A program made the translations under genes and the position numbers. Source: a virus. Taken from it: a DNA stretch of 64,000 bases. The notes below the pieces were generated by a model. That model did no database searches, was not told where the DNA came from, and saw only the letters and a list, made by a program, of their open reading frames with translations. Shown piece after piece: positions 30,001-37,791 of this stretch. Each line of letters opens with the position of its first letter. Within the stretch, counting starts at the first letter, position 1. Location: positions 79,728 through 143,727 of the IMG/VR virus record IMGVR_UViG_3300018080_000003; one strand, written 5' to 3'.

Positions 30001-30634
30001 GGCAGGCTCGGGGAAAGACACCCTGGCACGCATGCTCGCAGAAAGCCGCGAGCAAGCTGTCGTTCGCATGGCCATCGCCGATCCGATGAAGGTCTTCATC
30101 CAGCAACTCTACCCCGGAGCGTTCACCGACGAAGACCTGTGGGGGGCGTCCGAGAAGCGTGAGAAGGTGTATGAACCAGTCGGGAAGACGCTACGTCAGA
30201 TCCTACAGGAGCTGGGCGACAAAGGCCGTCAAATCGACCCGAACATCTGGGCTCGGCCCGCTGTCCGGAAGGCGCAGAGGCTCATCATGAGCGGGCGGAT
30301 TGGGCTTGGGCTCGGCTACTCGCGAAAGAAAGGCGTCTACTACCATGGCGGGCGTGTCCCTTGCGACATCGTCTGCATCACGGACTGCAGGTTCTCGAAC
30401 GAGATCGATCGGATCAAGGACATCGGAGGCATGATGGTGCGCATCAAGCGCAAAGGCTCGGGCCTCAAGGGAGACGGCGCCAGTCACATCACCGAAACGG
30501 CGATGGACGAAGTCCCCGACAAAAGATTCCACATCGTCATTGAGAACGACGGGAACGGTCTCGAAGGCCTTCAGATCGCAGCCGACGTGATCCTCAAGGA
30601 CGCGATGAAGCTCGAACCGGTTCAGGTCGGATGA
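29978..30634 (+). CDS. Deoxynucleoside monophosphate kinase
   Basis: 218 residues. P-loop GKAGSGKDT (residues 7-15), ADPMK, and a later ITDCRFSNEIDRIKDIGG motif match the T4 gp1-type dNMP kinase. Phosphorylates dNMPs to dNDPs. Downstream genes include a DHH phosphoesterase, consistent with nucleotide recycling. Start ATG with a weak ribosome site inside the previous gene. Confidence 0.85.
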   Translation: MIIGLSGKAGSGKDTLARMLAESREQAVVRMAIADPMKVFIQQLYPGAFTDEDLWGASEKREKVYEPVGKTLRQILQELGDKGRQIDPNIWARPAVRKAQRLIMSGRIGLGLGYSRKKGVYYHGGRVPCDIVCITDCRFSNEIDRIKDIGGMMVRIKRKGSGLKGDGASHITETAMDEVPDKRFHIVIENDGNGLEGLQIAADVILKDAMKLEPVQVG

Positions 30635-30737
30635 CCACTTCACTGGTCACCAGCAGCGCCTTCACCACACAGCGCTTGCACCAGGGACCCTTCGTCGTAC
30701 GGCCCATAACGCTCTGACAGCGTGCACACTTCTTCAT
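30594..30737 (-). CDS. Antisense zinc-ribbon microprotein, 47 aa
   Basis: On the minus strand, an ATG ending 30737 follows AGGAG with an eight-base spacer. CARCQSVMGRTTKGPWCKRC gives C-x2-C-x12-C-x2-C, a zinc-ribbon pattern. It occupies the largest coding gap (30635-30751) in the plus-strand operon and overlaps the kinase C-terminus by 41 bases. Could be real or a chance antisense frame. Confidence 0.5.
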   Translation of the reverse strand: MKKCARCQSVMGRTTKGPWCKRCVVKALLVTSEVVIRPEPVRASSRP

Positions 30738-30751
30738 CGGAAAAACTCCTG

Positions 30752-31117
30752 ATGCCTCGAAAGTTGAAAGACCTTACTGGCCTTCGGTTCGACACGCAAC
30801 TCGTCCTCCGAAGGTCTGGAAATGACAGGGTCTACGAGACCGCGACCGGCCCGAGGAGTCAAGTCTACTGGGTCGTTCACTGCGGAGCTTGCAACAGCCA
30901 GCGAGAAGTGCAGGGCAATACCCTAAAACGAGGCGTCAAGTGCCCTTGCCAGCGCAAGAAGAACGCTCGGCGGATGAAGAAAGACACGAAGATTCAAGAG
31001 ATGAGCAGCCGAGCCATCTGCGCTGAGGTCTCGAAGACCCTCGCAGGCAACGTCCCCCCTCTGGTCTACGACCGGATCCTACGACTCATTCTCGAACTAG
31101 ACCGGAGAGCCAATTGA
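30752..31117 (+). CDS. Basic zinc-binding-like protein, 121 aa
   Basis: ATG at 30752 with only a weak site (ACTCCTG); a GTG at 30722 is an alternative. VHCGACNSQREVQGNTLKRGVKCPCQRKK gives C-x2-C ... C-x-C with a strongly basic end, a zinc-knuckle nucleic-acid binder. Helical C-terminus. Opposite strand carries the zinc-ribbon microprotein just upstream. Confidence 0.7.
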   Translation: MPRKLKDLTGLRFDTQLVLRRSGNDRVYETATGPRSQVYWVVHCGACNSQREVQGNTLKRGVKCPCQRKKNARRMKKDTKIQEMSSRAICAEVSKTLAGNVPPLVYDRILRLILELDRRAN

Positions 31118-31473
31118 AAGACGAAGAGAAGGAACAGTGCATCGACCTGCTCAAGGAACTCTCCATCGAAGAGTACCTCGACCGCGCAATCACAAGCATC
31201 AACGAGATGACCTTGCCCCCGTTCTTGACCCAGATGGTCAGCACCGCCTCGTGCTGCCCTCTGACTCGCGTCGTCATGCTCGACGCCATCCGTGCCGTCA
31301 TCGTCGTCGAGATGAAGCACTACCTCAAAGACGACGAAGAAAAGCTGAAGCGCTTTGAAAAGCTCTGCGACACCAGCCCCAAGTTCTGCGAAGAGTGGAT
31401 GACTGTCGCGACCATGGCTGAACTCGAAGCTGCAAAAGCGAACCAGAAGAAAGCCAAGAAAGACCTCAACTGA
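31114..31473 (+). CDS. Helical hypothetical protein, 119 aa, TTG start
   Basis: TTG overlaps the previous stop. ELSIEEYLDRAITSINEMTLPPFLTQMV, a C-C-P-L turn, VIVVEMKHYLKDDEEKLKRFE. Function unknown. Confidence 0.7.
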   Translation: MKDEEKEQCIDLLKELSIEEYLDRAITSINEMTLPPFLTQMVSTASCCPLTRVVMLDAIRAVIVVEMKHYLKDDEEKLKRFEKLCDTSPKFCEEWMTVATMAELEAAKANQKKAKKDLN

Positions 31474-32417
31474 TGACCTTCAAAGCCCCGCAACGTGATC
31501 AGATCACTCGCATCATTAGCCACCGAAGCTGCGCCGACGGCATCGCATCTGCCCTCATCCTTCGCGCTTGCTACCCTGACGCGCGCGTCGAATTCGTCCA
31601 GCACGAAGCGCCCAGTCAGAGGGAGCTAGACCCCAGTGACGGCTGCGCCATCTTCTGCGACATCACGCCTCACGAAAGCAACGCTCAGGCCTTCGCGGAC
31701 GCAGGTCACTACTGCCTCGACCACCACAAGACCCAGAAACACGTCGTCGAGATGTTCGGCGACCACGGTCTCTTCGCCGAAGAAAGCGAACGCACCAGCG
31801 GCGCCGGCCTTGCCTTCAGGGTCTTCGAGCAACGCATGCCGCTCTACGAGCGGAAGGAAGAGCTTCGCGACTTCGCCGAGCTAGCCTGCATCTACGACAC
31901 CTGGGTACGTGACAGCCCTCGCTGGAAAGAAGCCTCAGATCAAGCTGGCTACCTTCACTTCCTCGGACAGGAGCGCGCCATGGCCCGAAAGACCATCGCA
32001 CTGACCAACGAAGAGAAGATGTTCGCCCGAGTCCTCAGTGAGCGCCTGCTCGAAAACGCCAAGAAGGCCTACGAAGAGCGACTTCTGCCCATCGGCAACT
32101 TTGGCGTCTTTGCCGACGACGAAGAAGGGCGACTCATCAACGAAGTTGCCGACCATGCCCGGGCTGTCGGCTCAAGTTACACCGCCATCATCGGCTTCCA
32201 GACGAAGCCCCAAGACAAGGAAACCCTCCGCTACAAGTTCAGCGTCCGGCGAGTTGATCCCACCTACGACTGCAGCAAGGCCACCAAGGTCTTCGGTGGC
32301 GGCGGTCACAGTGGTGCTGGGGGCTTTTCTACCCTAAGCGCCTTCAGCCAAAGTGGATTCGACTTCGTATCCGAAAACTATGAAGGATTCTGCGAGGGTA
32401 TCAAAGGCTGGCGGTAG
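31473..32417 (+). CDS. DHH-family phosphoesterase
   Basis: 314 residues. D22 in RSCADGIAS, D63 in IFCDITP, D83-H84-H85 in CLDHHKTQ, and the DHHA1 GGGGHSGAGG (275-284) are all present. DHH/DHHA1 proteins degrade short oligoribonucleotides or cyclic dinucleotides (NrnA- or RecJ-like). Here it may turn over nanoRNA or a signalling nucleotide such as those made in defence. Last gene of the plus-strand operon. Confidence 0.88.
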   Translation: MTFKAPQRDQITRIISHRSCADGIASALILRACYPDARVEFVQHEAPSQRELDPSDGCAIFCDITPHESNAQAFADAGHYCLDHHKTQKHVVEMFGDHGLFAEESERTSGAGLAFRVFEQRMPLYERKEELRDFAELACIYDTWVRDSPRWKEASDQAGYLHFLGQERAMARKTIALTNEEKMFARVLSERLLENAKKAYEERLLPIGNFGVFADDEEGRLINEVADHARAVGSSYTAIIGFQTKPQDKETLRYKFSVRRVDPTYDCSKATKVFGGGGHSGAGGFSTLSAFSQSGFDFVSENYEGFCEGIKGWR

Positions 32418-32423
32418 CCCACC

Positions 32424-32645
32424 TCAGGGGGCCGCGCCCACTGCCGAGTCGATCCAACCCGGAAGAGGGACTTCAGCTTCCGAATCCAGCGAGTGGAACT
32501 TCCGAATGATCACCTTGAGGCTGTCCGTCGACTCAGCAGGGGCCGAGCTGAGGGGTGTGCCCTGGTTGATGGCCGTTTCTTGGAGCCAGGTACGCCAGGC
32601 GTTCAGCTCGTCCGTCTCTTCTTGCGTCAGGTTCGGGAGAGGCAT
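32424..32645 (-). CDS. Minus-strand hypothetical protein, 73 aa
   Basis: The only gene on the minus strand in the gap 32418-32731. MPLPNLTQEETDELNAWRTWLQ helical start, then a proline-ended tail. Convergent with the DHH gene. Confidence 0.65.
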   Translation of the reverse strand: MPLPNLTQEETDELNAWRTWLQETAINQGTPLSSAPAESTDSLKVIIRKFHSLDSEAEVPLPGWIDSAVGAAP

Positions 32646-32731
32646 AGCCCAGAAAGCCTAGCACCTCTCCGTTCGCCCTCATAGCCCCAACCTGGTATCC
32701 TCTCTGGGAGCTACCCGGAGAACCAAAAGAC

Positions 32732-35700
32732 ATGGCAGATGAAGGAAGCTGGGGCTTCAAGGGTTTCGGTGCGCGAGCGCTGGAGCTTCCCTCGGGGCAG
32801 GACGTCGAAGTTTCACCCGCTGATCGAGGGCGCCTGCGTTACAACGCGACGACCAGTCAGCTGGAGTTCTCCGCCAACGGAGGCGCCTACGCCGCACTCG
32901 GCATGGGCGGTGCCAGCCCCTGGCTCAGTGCCGCAGGCGTGACTCGGCTCCAGAACATCACAGACGATGTAGCCATTGGTGCGACCACCATGGCCGGCTC
33001 CGAGAAACTTCGCATCATCGGCGATGTGCGTGTTGAGTCCCAGGTTCAAGTGACTGAAATCACTTCAGTGCCCGGCTCTGCCCTCGATCTCGAAATCTCA
33101 GCCGACACCGGTAACGTCAACATGACGCTCACCGGTGGGTCTGGCTTCCGTGCTCAGAATGGCGTCGGTGACCCTCTCATCCGAGCGGTGCCTACGGGTC
33201 AAATCCTTCTCGGCGATCCTGCGATTCCGCTCTCCGGCGTCGACATCAGCGCTGACATCACGCTCGTGGAAGGCGACGAGCTGAACTACCGCGCCTCCGG
33301 CTCCACCGACAACCTGATCAGAGCTGAAGCGACCACCAACACCTTCAACGTGGGGCAGCTCGCGCCCCTCTTGGAAGTCGATCAGGTCAACGTCGGCACT
33401 CAGGTGCTCAATGCAGCGGCCTCTCCCAACGCGTTCCAGGTCGTCCAAGGCGCCAACAACTACCTGAATATCGACACCGCTGGCGGGGTCATTCAGATCG
33501 GTTCCACCGGCGGCACAGGCTCCACCCTAACCTTCGACGGGACAACCGGGTCCACCACCCTGGACTCTGAGCTGAACCAGGCCGCATCCTTCGTCCTTAC
33601 CGACGGCACCGACGACGCCATCGTCTTCGACGCCACCACCGGTGGTAAAAACCTCTCTCTCGGTGGTCCAAACATCGAGGTCGTCGTTCCCGGAAACAAT
33701 AACATTCGCATCGACGGGGGCTCTCTCTGCCTCGTTGAAAGAGCCACAGATCCGGCGGCCGTCGCCAACGAGGGCAAGGTCTACACGAAGGATGTTCTGG
33801 GCGTCACCGAGCTGTTCTACCGAGACTCAGCTGGCAACGTGCGGCAACTCACACCACCCGCAACAGGCGGCGCTCCGGGTGGCGCGAACACCAACGTTCA
33901 GTTCAACGACGCCGGGAGCTTCAACGGAAACGCCAACTTCACCTTCGATGGCACCAACGTCGACATCGCGACACAGCTCTCGGTGCCTGTCGTCCAAGGG
34001 ACTGGCGCGACTTTGGCTGTCGGAAACGGTGCAAGCGATCTGACGCTTCAAGGTGTCCCCGGCTCTGGAACGCTCTTCAGCTTGAGCGGAACCAACCCAT
34101 ACCTGACCATCGACGACAACACCAACGACATCGTCGTCGGCAACACCACCGACAACCCTGACCTGGAATTCTCCGGGAGCGGCAACGTCGCTCTCACCGG
34201 CGGAAGTCAGATCCTCTTCACCGAGCGCGTGGGTGACCCAACCCCCGCGGCCAACGTCGGTCAGGTCTACACCAAGGACGTCGCCGGTCAGACCGAGCTG
34301 TTCTACATCGACGCCGCTGGCAACGTCCGGCAGCTCACCCCGCCCGCAACCGGAGCGCCTGGTGGCGTCAACACCAACGTCCAGTACAACAACGCTGGTT
34401 CCTTCGACGGCAACAACAACTTCACGTTCGACGGGACTGCTGTCACGATCGCTACGCGTGTTGAGGTGCCCACGGTTCAAGGTACAGCTGGCAGCCTCGA
34501 ACTCGGCAACGGTGTGAGCAACATCACGATGACCGCTACACCGGCGTCGGCTACGGCCATCACGATCGGAACCTCGAACACCTACATCGCTATCGACGAC
34601 GCCGCAGGCAGCATGGTTCTGGGCAACGCACTGTCGAACCCCAGTCTGGAGATCGCAGGCTCGGGCGACATCGCCATCACTGGCGGGACACAGTTGGTGA
34701 TCACCGAGCGCGTCGGCGACCCTGGCGCTGCCGCCAACACCGGCAAGCTCTACACCAAGGACACCGCTGGCACGACCGAGCTATTCTACCAGGACAGCGC
34801 CGGTAACGTTCGGCAGCTCACGCCTGGTGGCGGTGGCGGAACGCCTGGTGGCGCCAACACTCAGGTCCAGTTCAACAACGCAGGCTCCTTCGACGGGAGT
34901 GCCAACTTCACGTTCGATGGAACCACCATCACGCTCGGGCCCGTCTCGGGAGTCTCGACCATCGAGACCGACATCAACATCGCGGACAACACCAACAACG
35001 CGTTCCTCGTCCGCGAAAACATCAACAACTACATCGAAATCGACACCTTCACCGCTGCCGAATCGATGTCATTCGGCAACGGTGGCGCTAACACCCCCTC
35101 GATGCTCTTCACGATCCGTGCAGCCAACAACAGTTGGCGGATCACTGAAGCCGGTACGTCGCGAGACTACATCAACATCAACGCAGGCGGCTCGAACAAC
35201 ATCGAGCTGGGAAACATCACCGGCGCTCCGAGCGTCGACATCGTTGGTGACGGTGGCCTGTACCTCCGTGGCGACAACCTCAACGATGGTTCGTTCCTCG
35301 ACATCCGAGAGCGCACCAGCGGACCTCCCCCCACGGCAGCTCAGCGTGGTCAACTCTTCACACTCGACGTCTCGACGGTGACCGAGCTGTTCTACCAAGA
35401 CAACACAGGAGCCAGCACTCAGCTCACGTCCGGAGGTGGCGCAGTTGTCGGCTCCACAATCATCATCAACGACAACCAGACCCAGGCCTTCAGCGTTCGT
35501 GAGGCCGCGAACAGCTACATCGACGTCAACACCACGAACGGGGCAGAGGCGATCACTTGGGGCAACGGGAATACCGATCCGTCCTTCTTCTTTGCAGGGG
35601 CGCCTGGACCCATCGACATCGACGTCTCTCCGGCCACTCCAGGTGCCAACGTCGACATGTGGACGGCCAACGCCGGAAGTCTGACCATCGGTAACACTGC

Positions 35701-36055
35701 TGGTGGCGGACCCACCACGATGCTGTCTACGACGGGATTCCTCTTCGAGACGACCGGTACCGTAGCATTCGATGTCACCGCAGCTGCGACGGGCAACAGC
35801 GTGAACCTGTTCACCGGCAACGCTGGCAACGTATCGATCGGCGTCTCCGGGCTCCAGACCCAGGTGTCGAGCAACTTCCGCGCAAACGAGAACGCGATCA
35901 TCGCTGGAGCGGCGACAGACACTGTCGGGTTCTATGGTGCAGCTGGCATCACGCGACCTACCGTCACTGGCTCTCGGGGCGGCAACGTCGCTCTCGCAAA
36001 CCTTTTGACTCAGCTAGACAACATGGGCTTGATCCAAAACAGCACGACGCCCTAA
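32732..36055 (+). CDS. Modular fibre-like virion protein, 1107 aa
   Basis: ATG after CCGGAGAACCAAAAG. N-terminal module (RLRYNATTSQLEF, VAIGATTMAGSEKLRIIGDVRVE), then several repeats of a unit containing ANVGQVYTKDVAGQTELFY...GNVRQLTP and NTNVQYNNAGSFDGN-N-FTFDGT. Highly beta, rich in N, G, T, S, few K. Shares near-identical protein segments with the 965-residue protein at 59528 and an N-terminal module with 62710. Fits a tail fibre or capsid fibre; trimerisation and receptor binding unproven. Confidence 0.8.
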   Translation: MADEGSWGFKGFGARALELPSGQDVEVSPADRGRLRYNATTSQLEFSANGGAYAALGMGGASPWLSAAGVTRLQNITDDVAIGATTMAGSEKLRIIGDVRVESQVQVTEITSVPGSALDLEISADTGNVNMTLTGGSGFRAQNGVGDPLIRAVPTGQILLGDPAIPLSGVDISADITLVEGDELNYRASGSTDNLIRAEATTNTFNVGQLAPLLEVDQVNVGTQVLNAAASPNAFQVVQGANNYLNIDTAGGVIQIGSTGGTGSTLTFDGTTGSTTLDSELNQAASFVLTDGTDDAIVFDATTGGKNLSLGGPNIEVVVPGNNNIRIDGGSLCLVERATDPAAVANEGKVYTKDVLGVTELFYRDSAGNVRQLTPPATGGAPGGANTNVQFNDAGSFNGNANFTFDGTNVDIATQLSVPVVQGTGATLAVGNGASDLTLQGVPGSGTLFSLSGTNPYLTIDDNTNDIVVGNTTDNPDLEFSGSGNVALTGGSQILFTERVGDPTPAANVGQVYTKDVAGQTELFYIDAAGNVRQLTPPATGAPGGVNTNVQYNNAGSFDGNNNFTFDGTAVTIATRVEVPTVQGTAGSLELGNGVSNITMTATPASATAITIGTSNTYIAIDDAAGSMVLGNALSNPSLEIAGSGDIAITGGTQLVITERVGDPGAAANTGKLYTKDTAGTTELFYQDSAGNVRQLTPGGGGGTPGGANTQVQFNNAGSFDGSANFTFDGTTITLGPVSGVSTIETDINIADNTNNAFLVRENINNYIEIDTFTAAESMSFGNGGANTPSMLFTIRAANNSWRITEAGTSRDYININAGGSNNIELGNITGAPSVDIVGDGGLYLRGDNLNDGSFLDIRERTSGPPPTAAQRGQLFTLDVSTVTELFYQDNTGASTQLTSGGGAVVGSTIIINDNQTQAFSVREAANSYIDVNTTNGAEAITWGNGNTDPSFFFAGAPGPIDIDVSPATPGANVDMWTANAGSLTIGNTAGGGPTTMLSTTGFLFETTGTVAFDVTAAATGNSVNLFTGNAGNVSIGVSGLQTQVSSNFRANENAIIAGAATDTVGFYGAAGITRPTVTGSRGGNVALANLLTQLDNMGLIQNSTTP

Positions 36056-36207
36056 GATGAGGGCAGACTCCTAGCGAGGCACGAACACCAGACGCCGCAG
36101 TTTGGCTGCGGCGTCACGGCGCCCGCTTTGCTAGCGAGATTGCGAGAGCCAGGGAGGAGTATCAGGTGTTCCTTTTTCCCTGGCTCTCCCCTTTTGTGCG
36201 CTAGTAT
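36056..36207 (+). terminator. Two strong hairpins after the fibre gene
   Basis: A perfect 10-bp hairpin GACGCCGCAG-TTTGG-CTGCGGCGTC (36093-36117), then an 11-bp stem GAGAGCCAGGG/CCCTGGCTCTC followed by CCCTTTTG. The second resembles a Rho-independent terminator with a short T-run. No gene fits here. Confidence 0.6.
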
Positions 36208-36221
36208 GTTACGGTCGTAAC
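36208..36221 (+). promoter_or_regulatory. GTTAC-N4-GTAAC dyad
   Basis: GTTAC-GGTC-GTAAC, the half-sites of the other dyads in reversed order, just upstream of TTGAAAGGGAAGAC and the DUF2786 gene. Confidence 0.5.
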
Positions 36222-36235
36222 TTGAAAGGGAAGAC

Positions 36236-36937
36236 ATGAAAGACCCCGTACCACAGGACGTGCTCGACAAGGCGCGTAAGCTCCTGAACCTCAAGGAGCG
36301 AGCTGCCACCGAAGGCGAAGCGCTCGCCGCAGCCAAGGCCCTCGCCAAGCTCGTCGACAAGCACCGCATCGAGATCGCAAAGCTAGAGAGCGCAGGGTTC
36401 CAGAACGACGAGGTCATAGCGCTCGAAGAAGACGAGCCCCTGATGGTCTACAAGAGGAAGACCACCTGGAAGAACGATCTCGCCCTGACTCTCTGTGACC
36501 ACTACGGCGTGGTGTTCATGCGCCGTAGCCGAGTCGGTGGAAAGAAGAAGATCCTTCTCGCTGGGCGCAAGACCGACATCGAGATGGTGCGGTACATGTT
36601 CAACTGGCTCTCTTCGGAGATCGAGCGACTCACTCGCGCCTCCGGCGCCGAAGGACGTGTCGCCATCAACAGCTGGAGGATCGGATTCGTTCGAGGTCTC
36701 CAGATACAGCTGGAAGAAGCACGGAAAGAAGCTCTGAGCGACGAGCCCGCATCAGTCGCCCTCGTCCTCAGATGCCGAAAAAAAGAAGCCGATCGGTGGC
36801 TGACCAAGCACCTCGGCAAAGAGCTTCCGACGATCAAGACCCAAGACGTAAGCGTGGACCCTGTCTGGTACGAAGCGGGCAAGAAAAAAGGCAAGGTCCA
36901 GCACCTGGGCAAGAGTCTCGAAGAAGGAGACGCTTGA
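36236..36937 (+). CDS. DUF2786 family protein, 233 aa
   Basis: ATG after TTGAAAGGGAAGAC. KARKLLNLKERAATEGEALAAAKALAKLVDKHRI is the DUF2786 N-terminal helix pair; the rest, including LLAGRKTDIEMVRYMFNWL and NSWRIGFVRGL, matches its usual extended version. DUF2786 proteins are widespread in phages, function unknown. Stands alone between terminators, with its own dyad site. Confidence 0.82.
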   Translation: MKDPVPQDVLDKARKLLNLKERAATEGEALAAAKALAKLVDKHRIEIAKLESAGFQNDEVIALEEDEPLMVYKRKTTWKNDLALTLCDHYGVVFMRRSRVGGKKKILLAGRKTDIEMVRYMFNWLSSEIERLTRASGAEGRVAINSWRIGFVRGLQIQLEEARKEALSDEPASVALVLRCRKKEADRWLTKHLGKELPTIKTQDVSVDPVWYEAGKKKGKVQHLGKSLEEGDA

Positions 36938-37046
36938 CAGTGCTGCCGGGGATGCGCAAACATCTCTGCATGACCTCCAACCGACATTGACAGTCAGCTG
37001 CTCGACAGCTCTTCAATGGACCACCCCATCCGGCGTCGTTGGAGTC

Positions 37047-37087
37047 GAAAGCCCACAGGCCTCTGCCTGCATGGGCTTTCTGTTTTT
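37047..37087 (+). terminator. Rho-independent terminator
   Basis: GAAAGCCCA...TGGGCTTTC with an inner CAGGC/GCCTG stem (37047-37080) followed by TGTTTTT. Ends right at the tRNA trio. It may terminate the DUF2786 transcript or act as an attenuator for the tRNAs; a TTGACA at about 36989 is a weak promoter candidate upstream. Confidence 0.75.
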
Positions 37088-37262
37088 GCACGGGTAGCTC
37101 AGAAGCCGACGGGCTGTGGTAGAGCACTCGGGAAGGAGGGAGCGCTCACCTTGACCGGTGGCGGCGGACAGGAACAGTCCGTGCGCCCGGTGCAGGTCGC
37201 AGGCCTACGGCGCTACCACACCCCTGAGAAGGGCGGAGGTTCGAACCCTTCCCCGTGCACCA
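37088..37262 (+). tRNA. tRNA gene with a ~90-nt anticodon-loop insertion
   Basis: Acceptor GCACGGG/CCCGTGC with encoded ACCA (37088-37094, 37252-37262), D-stem GCTC/GAGC, T-arm GGAGG-TTCGAAC-CCTTC, all canonical. The D-loop carries an extra AGCC-GACG-GGCT hairpin. The anticodon stem CTCGG/CTGAG (37127-37131, 37224-37228) encloses about 92 nt that fold into one nested hairpin (AGCGC/GCGCT, GACC/GGTC, ACCGG/CCGGT, GGAC/GTCC). No anticodon or U33 can be assigned. Too short for a group I intron; may be a novel intron, an anticodon-loop insertion, or a tRNA-like RNA. Confidence 0.6.
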
Positions 37263-37263
37263 T

Positions 37264-37353
37264 GCAGGAGCAGCTCCTTGGAGGAGCACCGGGGACGCGC
37301 CGCAGTGCGTGGTACCCGAAGGGTGGCGTGTTCGATTCCGCCCTCCTGCGCCA
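37264..37353 (+). tRNA. tRNA gene with a hairpin in the anticodon loop
   Basis: One T after the previous CCA. Acceptor GCAGGAG/CTCCTGC with GCCA at the end, D-arm GCTC-CTTGGAG-GAGC, T-loop TTCGATT with stem GGCG(T)G/CCGCC bearing one bulged T. The anticodon stem CGGG/CCCG (37290-37293, 37315-37318) encloses 21 nt with an inner ACGCG/TGCGT hairpin rather than a 7-nt loop, so no anticodon can be named. 90 nt in total. Confidence 0.55.
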
Positions 37354-37354
37354 T

Positions 37355-37434
37355 GCGAGAGTAGCTCAGTTTGGCCAGAGCACTAGGAGTAATGCCCCTA
37401 GAGGTCGCAGGTTCGAGTCCTGTCTCTCGCTCCA
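37355..37434 (+). tRNA. tRNA gene with an enlarged anticodon loop
   Basis: One T after the previous CCA. Acceptor GCGAGAG/CTCTCGC with TCCA, D-arm GCTC-AGTTTGGCCA-GAGC, T-arm GCAGG-TTCGAGT-CCTGT. The anticodon stem CTAGG/CCTAG closes a 9-nt loop AGTAATGCC; with an A-C mismatch as a sixth pair the loop is GTAATGC, giving U33 and an AAU anticodon (Ile), but this is uncertain. Confidence 0.65.
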
Positions 37435-37446
37435 AAGGAACCTGAC

Positions 37447-37791
37447 ATGAAGAAGCTCTACGTTCTCGTCCGCAACGACATCAGCCCCGGTCTTCAGATC
37501 GCTCAAGCCTGCCACGCACAGTTCGAGTTCTTCGAGCGCTACCCCGAAGCCAAGAAAGACTGGGAGGGGAACCTCGTCGTCCTTCAGGTCGAGGGCGAAG
37601 AGAACCTCAAGAACTGGCTGGAGAACACGCTCAGTCCCCGAGGACTGAAGGCTGTCGGGTTTCGTGAGCCCGACCTCAACATGCAGCTGACGGCCGTGGC
37701 CGTTGGCGGCAAAGCTGAAGCCCACGGGCTTGTGAGCGACCCCGAGCAGCTCTTCTCTTCGCTGCCTCTCGCGCTCAAGCAGTCCGCCTGA
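37447..37791 (+). CDS. Pth2-type peptidyl-tRNA hydrolase
   Basis: 114 residues. MKKLYVLVRNDISPGLQIAQACHA matches the Pth2 family signature (K-x-Y-V-L-V-R-x-D-I...AQ-x-x-HA), with length typical of Pth2. Frees tRNA from stalled peptidyl-tRNA. ATG after AAAGGAACCTGAC, 12 bases after the third tRNA, so the tRNAs and Pth2 are likely co-transcribed. Confidence 0.88.
   Translation: MKKLYVLVRNDISPGLQIAQACHAQFEFFERYPEAKKDWEGNLVVLQVEGEENLKNWLENTLSPRGLKAVGFREPDLNMQLTAVAVGGKAEAHGLVSDPEQLFSSLPLALKQSA

Noticed and set aside
30631-30717. Plus-strand 28-codon ORF overlapping the kinase stop (ATGA)
   Set aside because: No protein-like composition and competing with the antisense zinc-ribbon ORF; kept only as a possibility.
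33700-35000. CRISPR-like or tandem DNA repeats in the fibre gene
   Set aside because: Repeats are coding protein modules of about 130-150 residues with diverged DNA; no short equal-length repeats and spacers are present anywhere in the window.
36093-36117. Terminator made of the perfect 10-bp hairpin alone
   Set aside because: No T-run follows; only the second hairpin (about 36158-36200) has a T-rich end. Both are listed together.
37127-37228. Group I intron in the first odd tRNA
   Set aside because: The insert is about 92 nt, too short for a group I core, and no P7/P3 consensus was seen.
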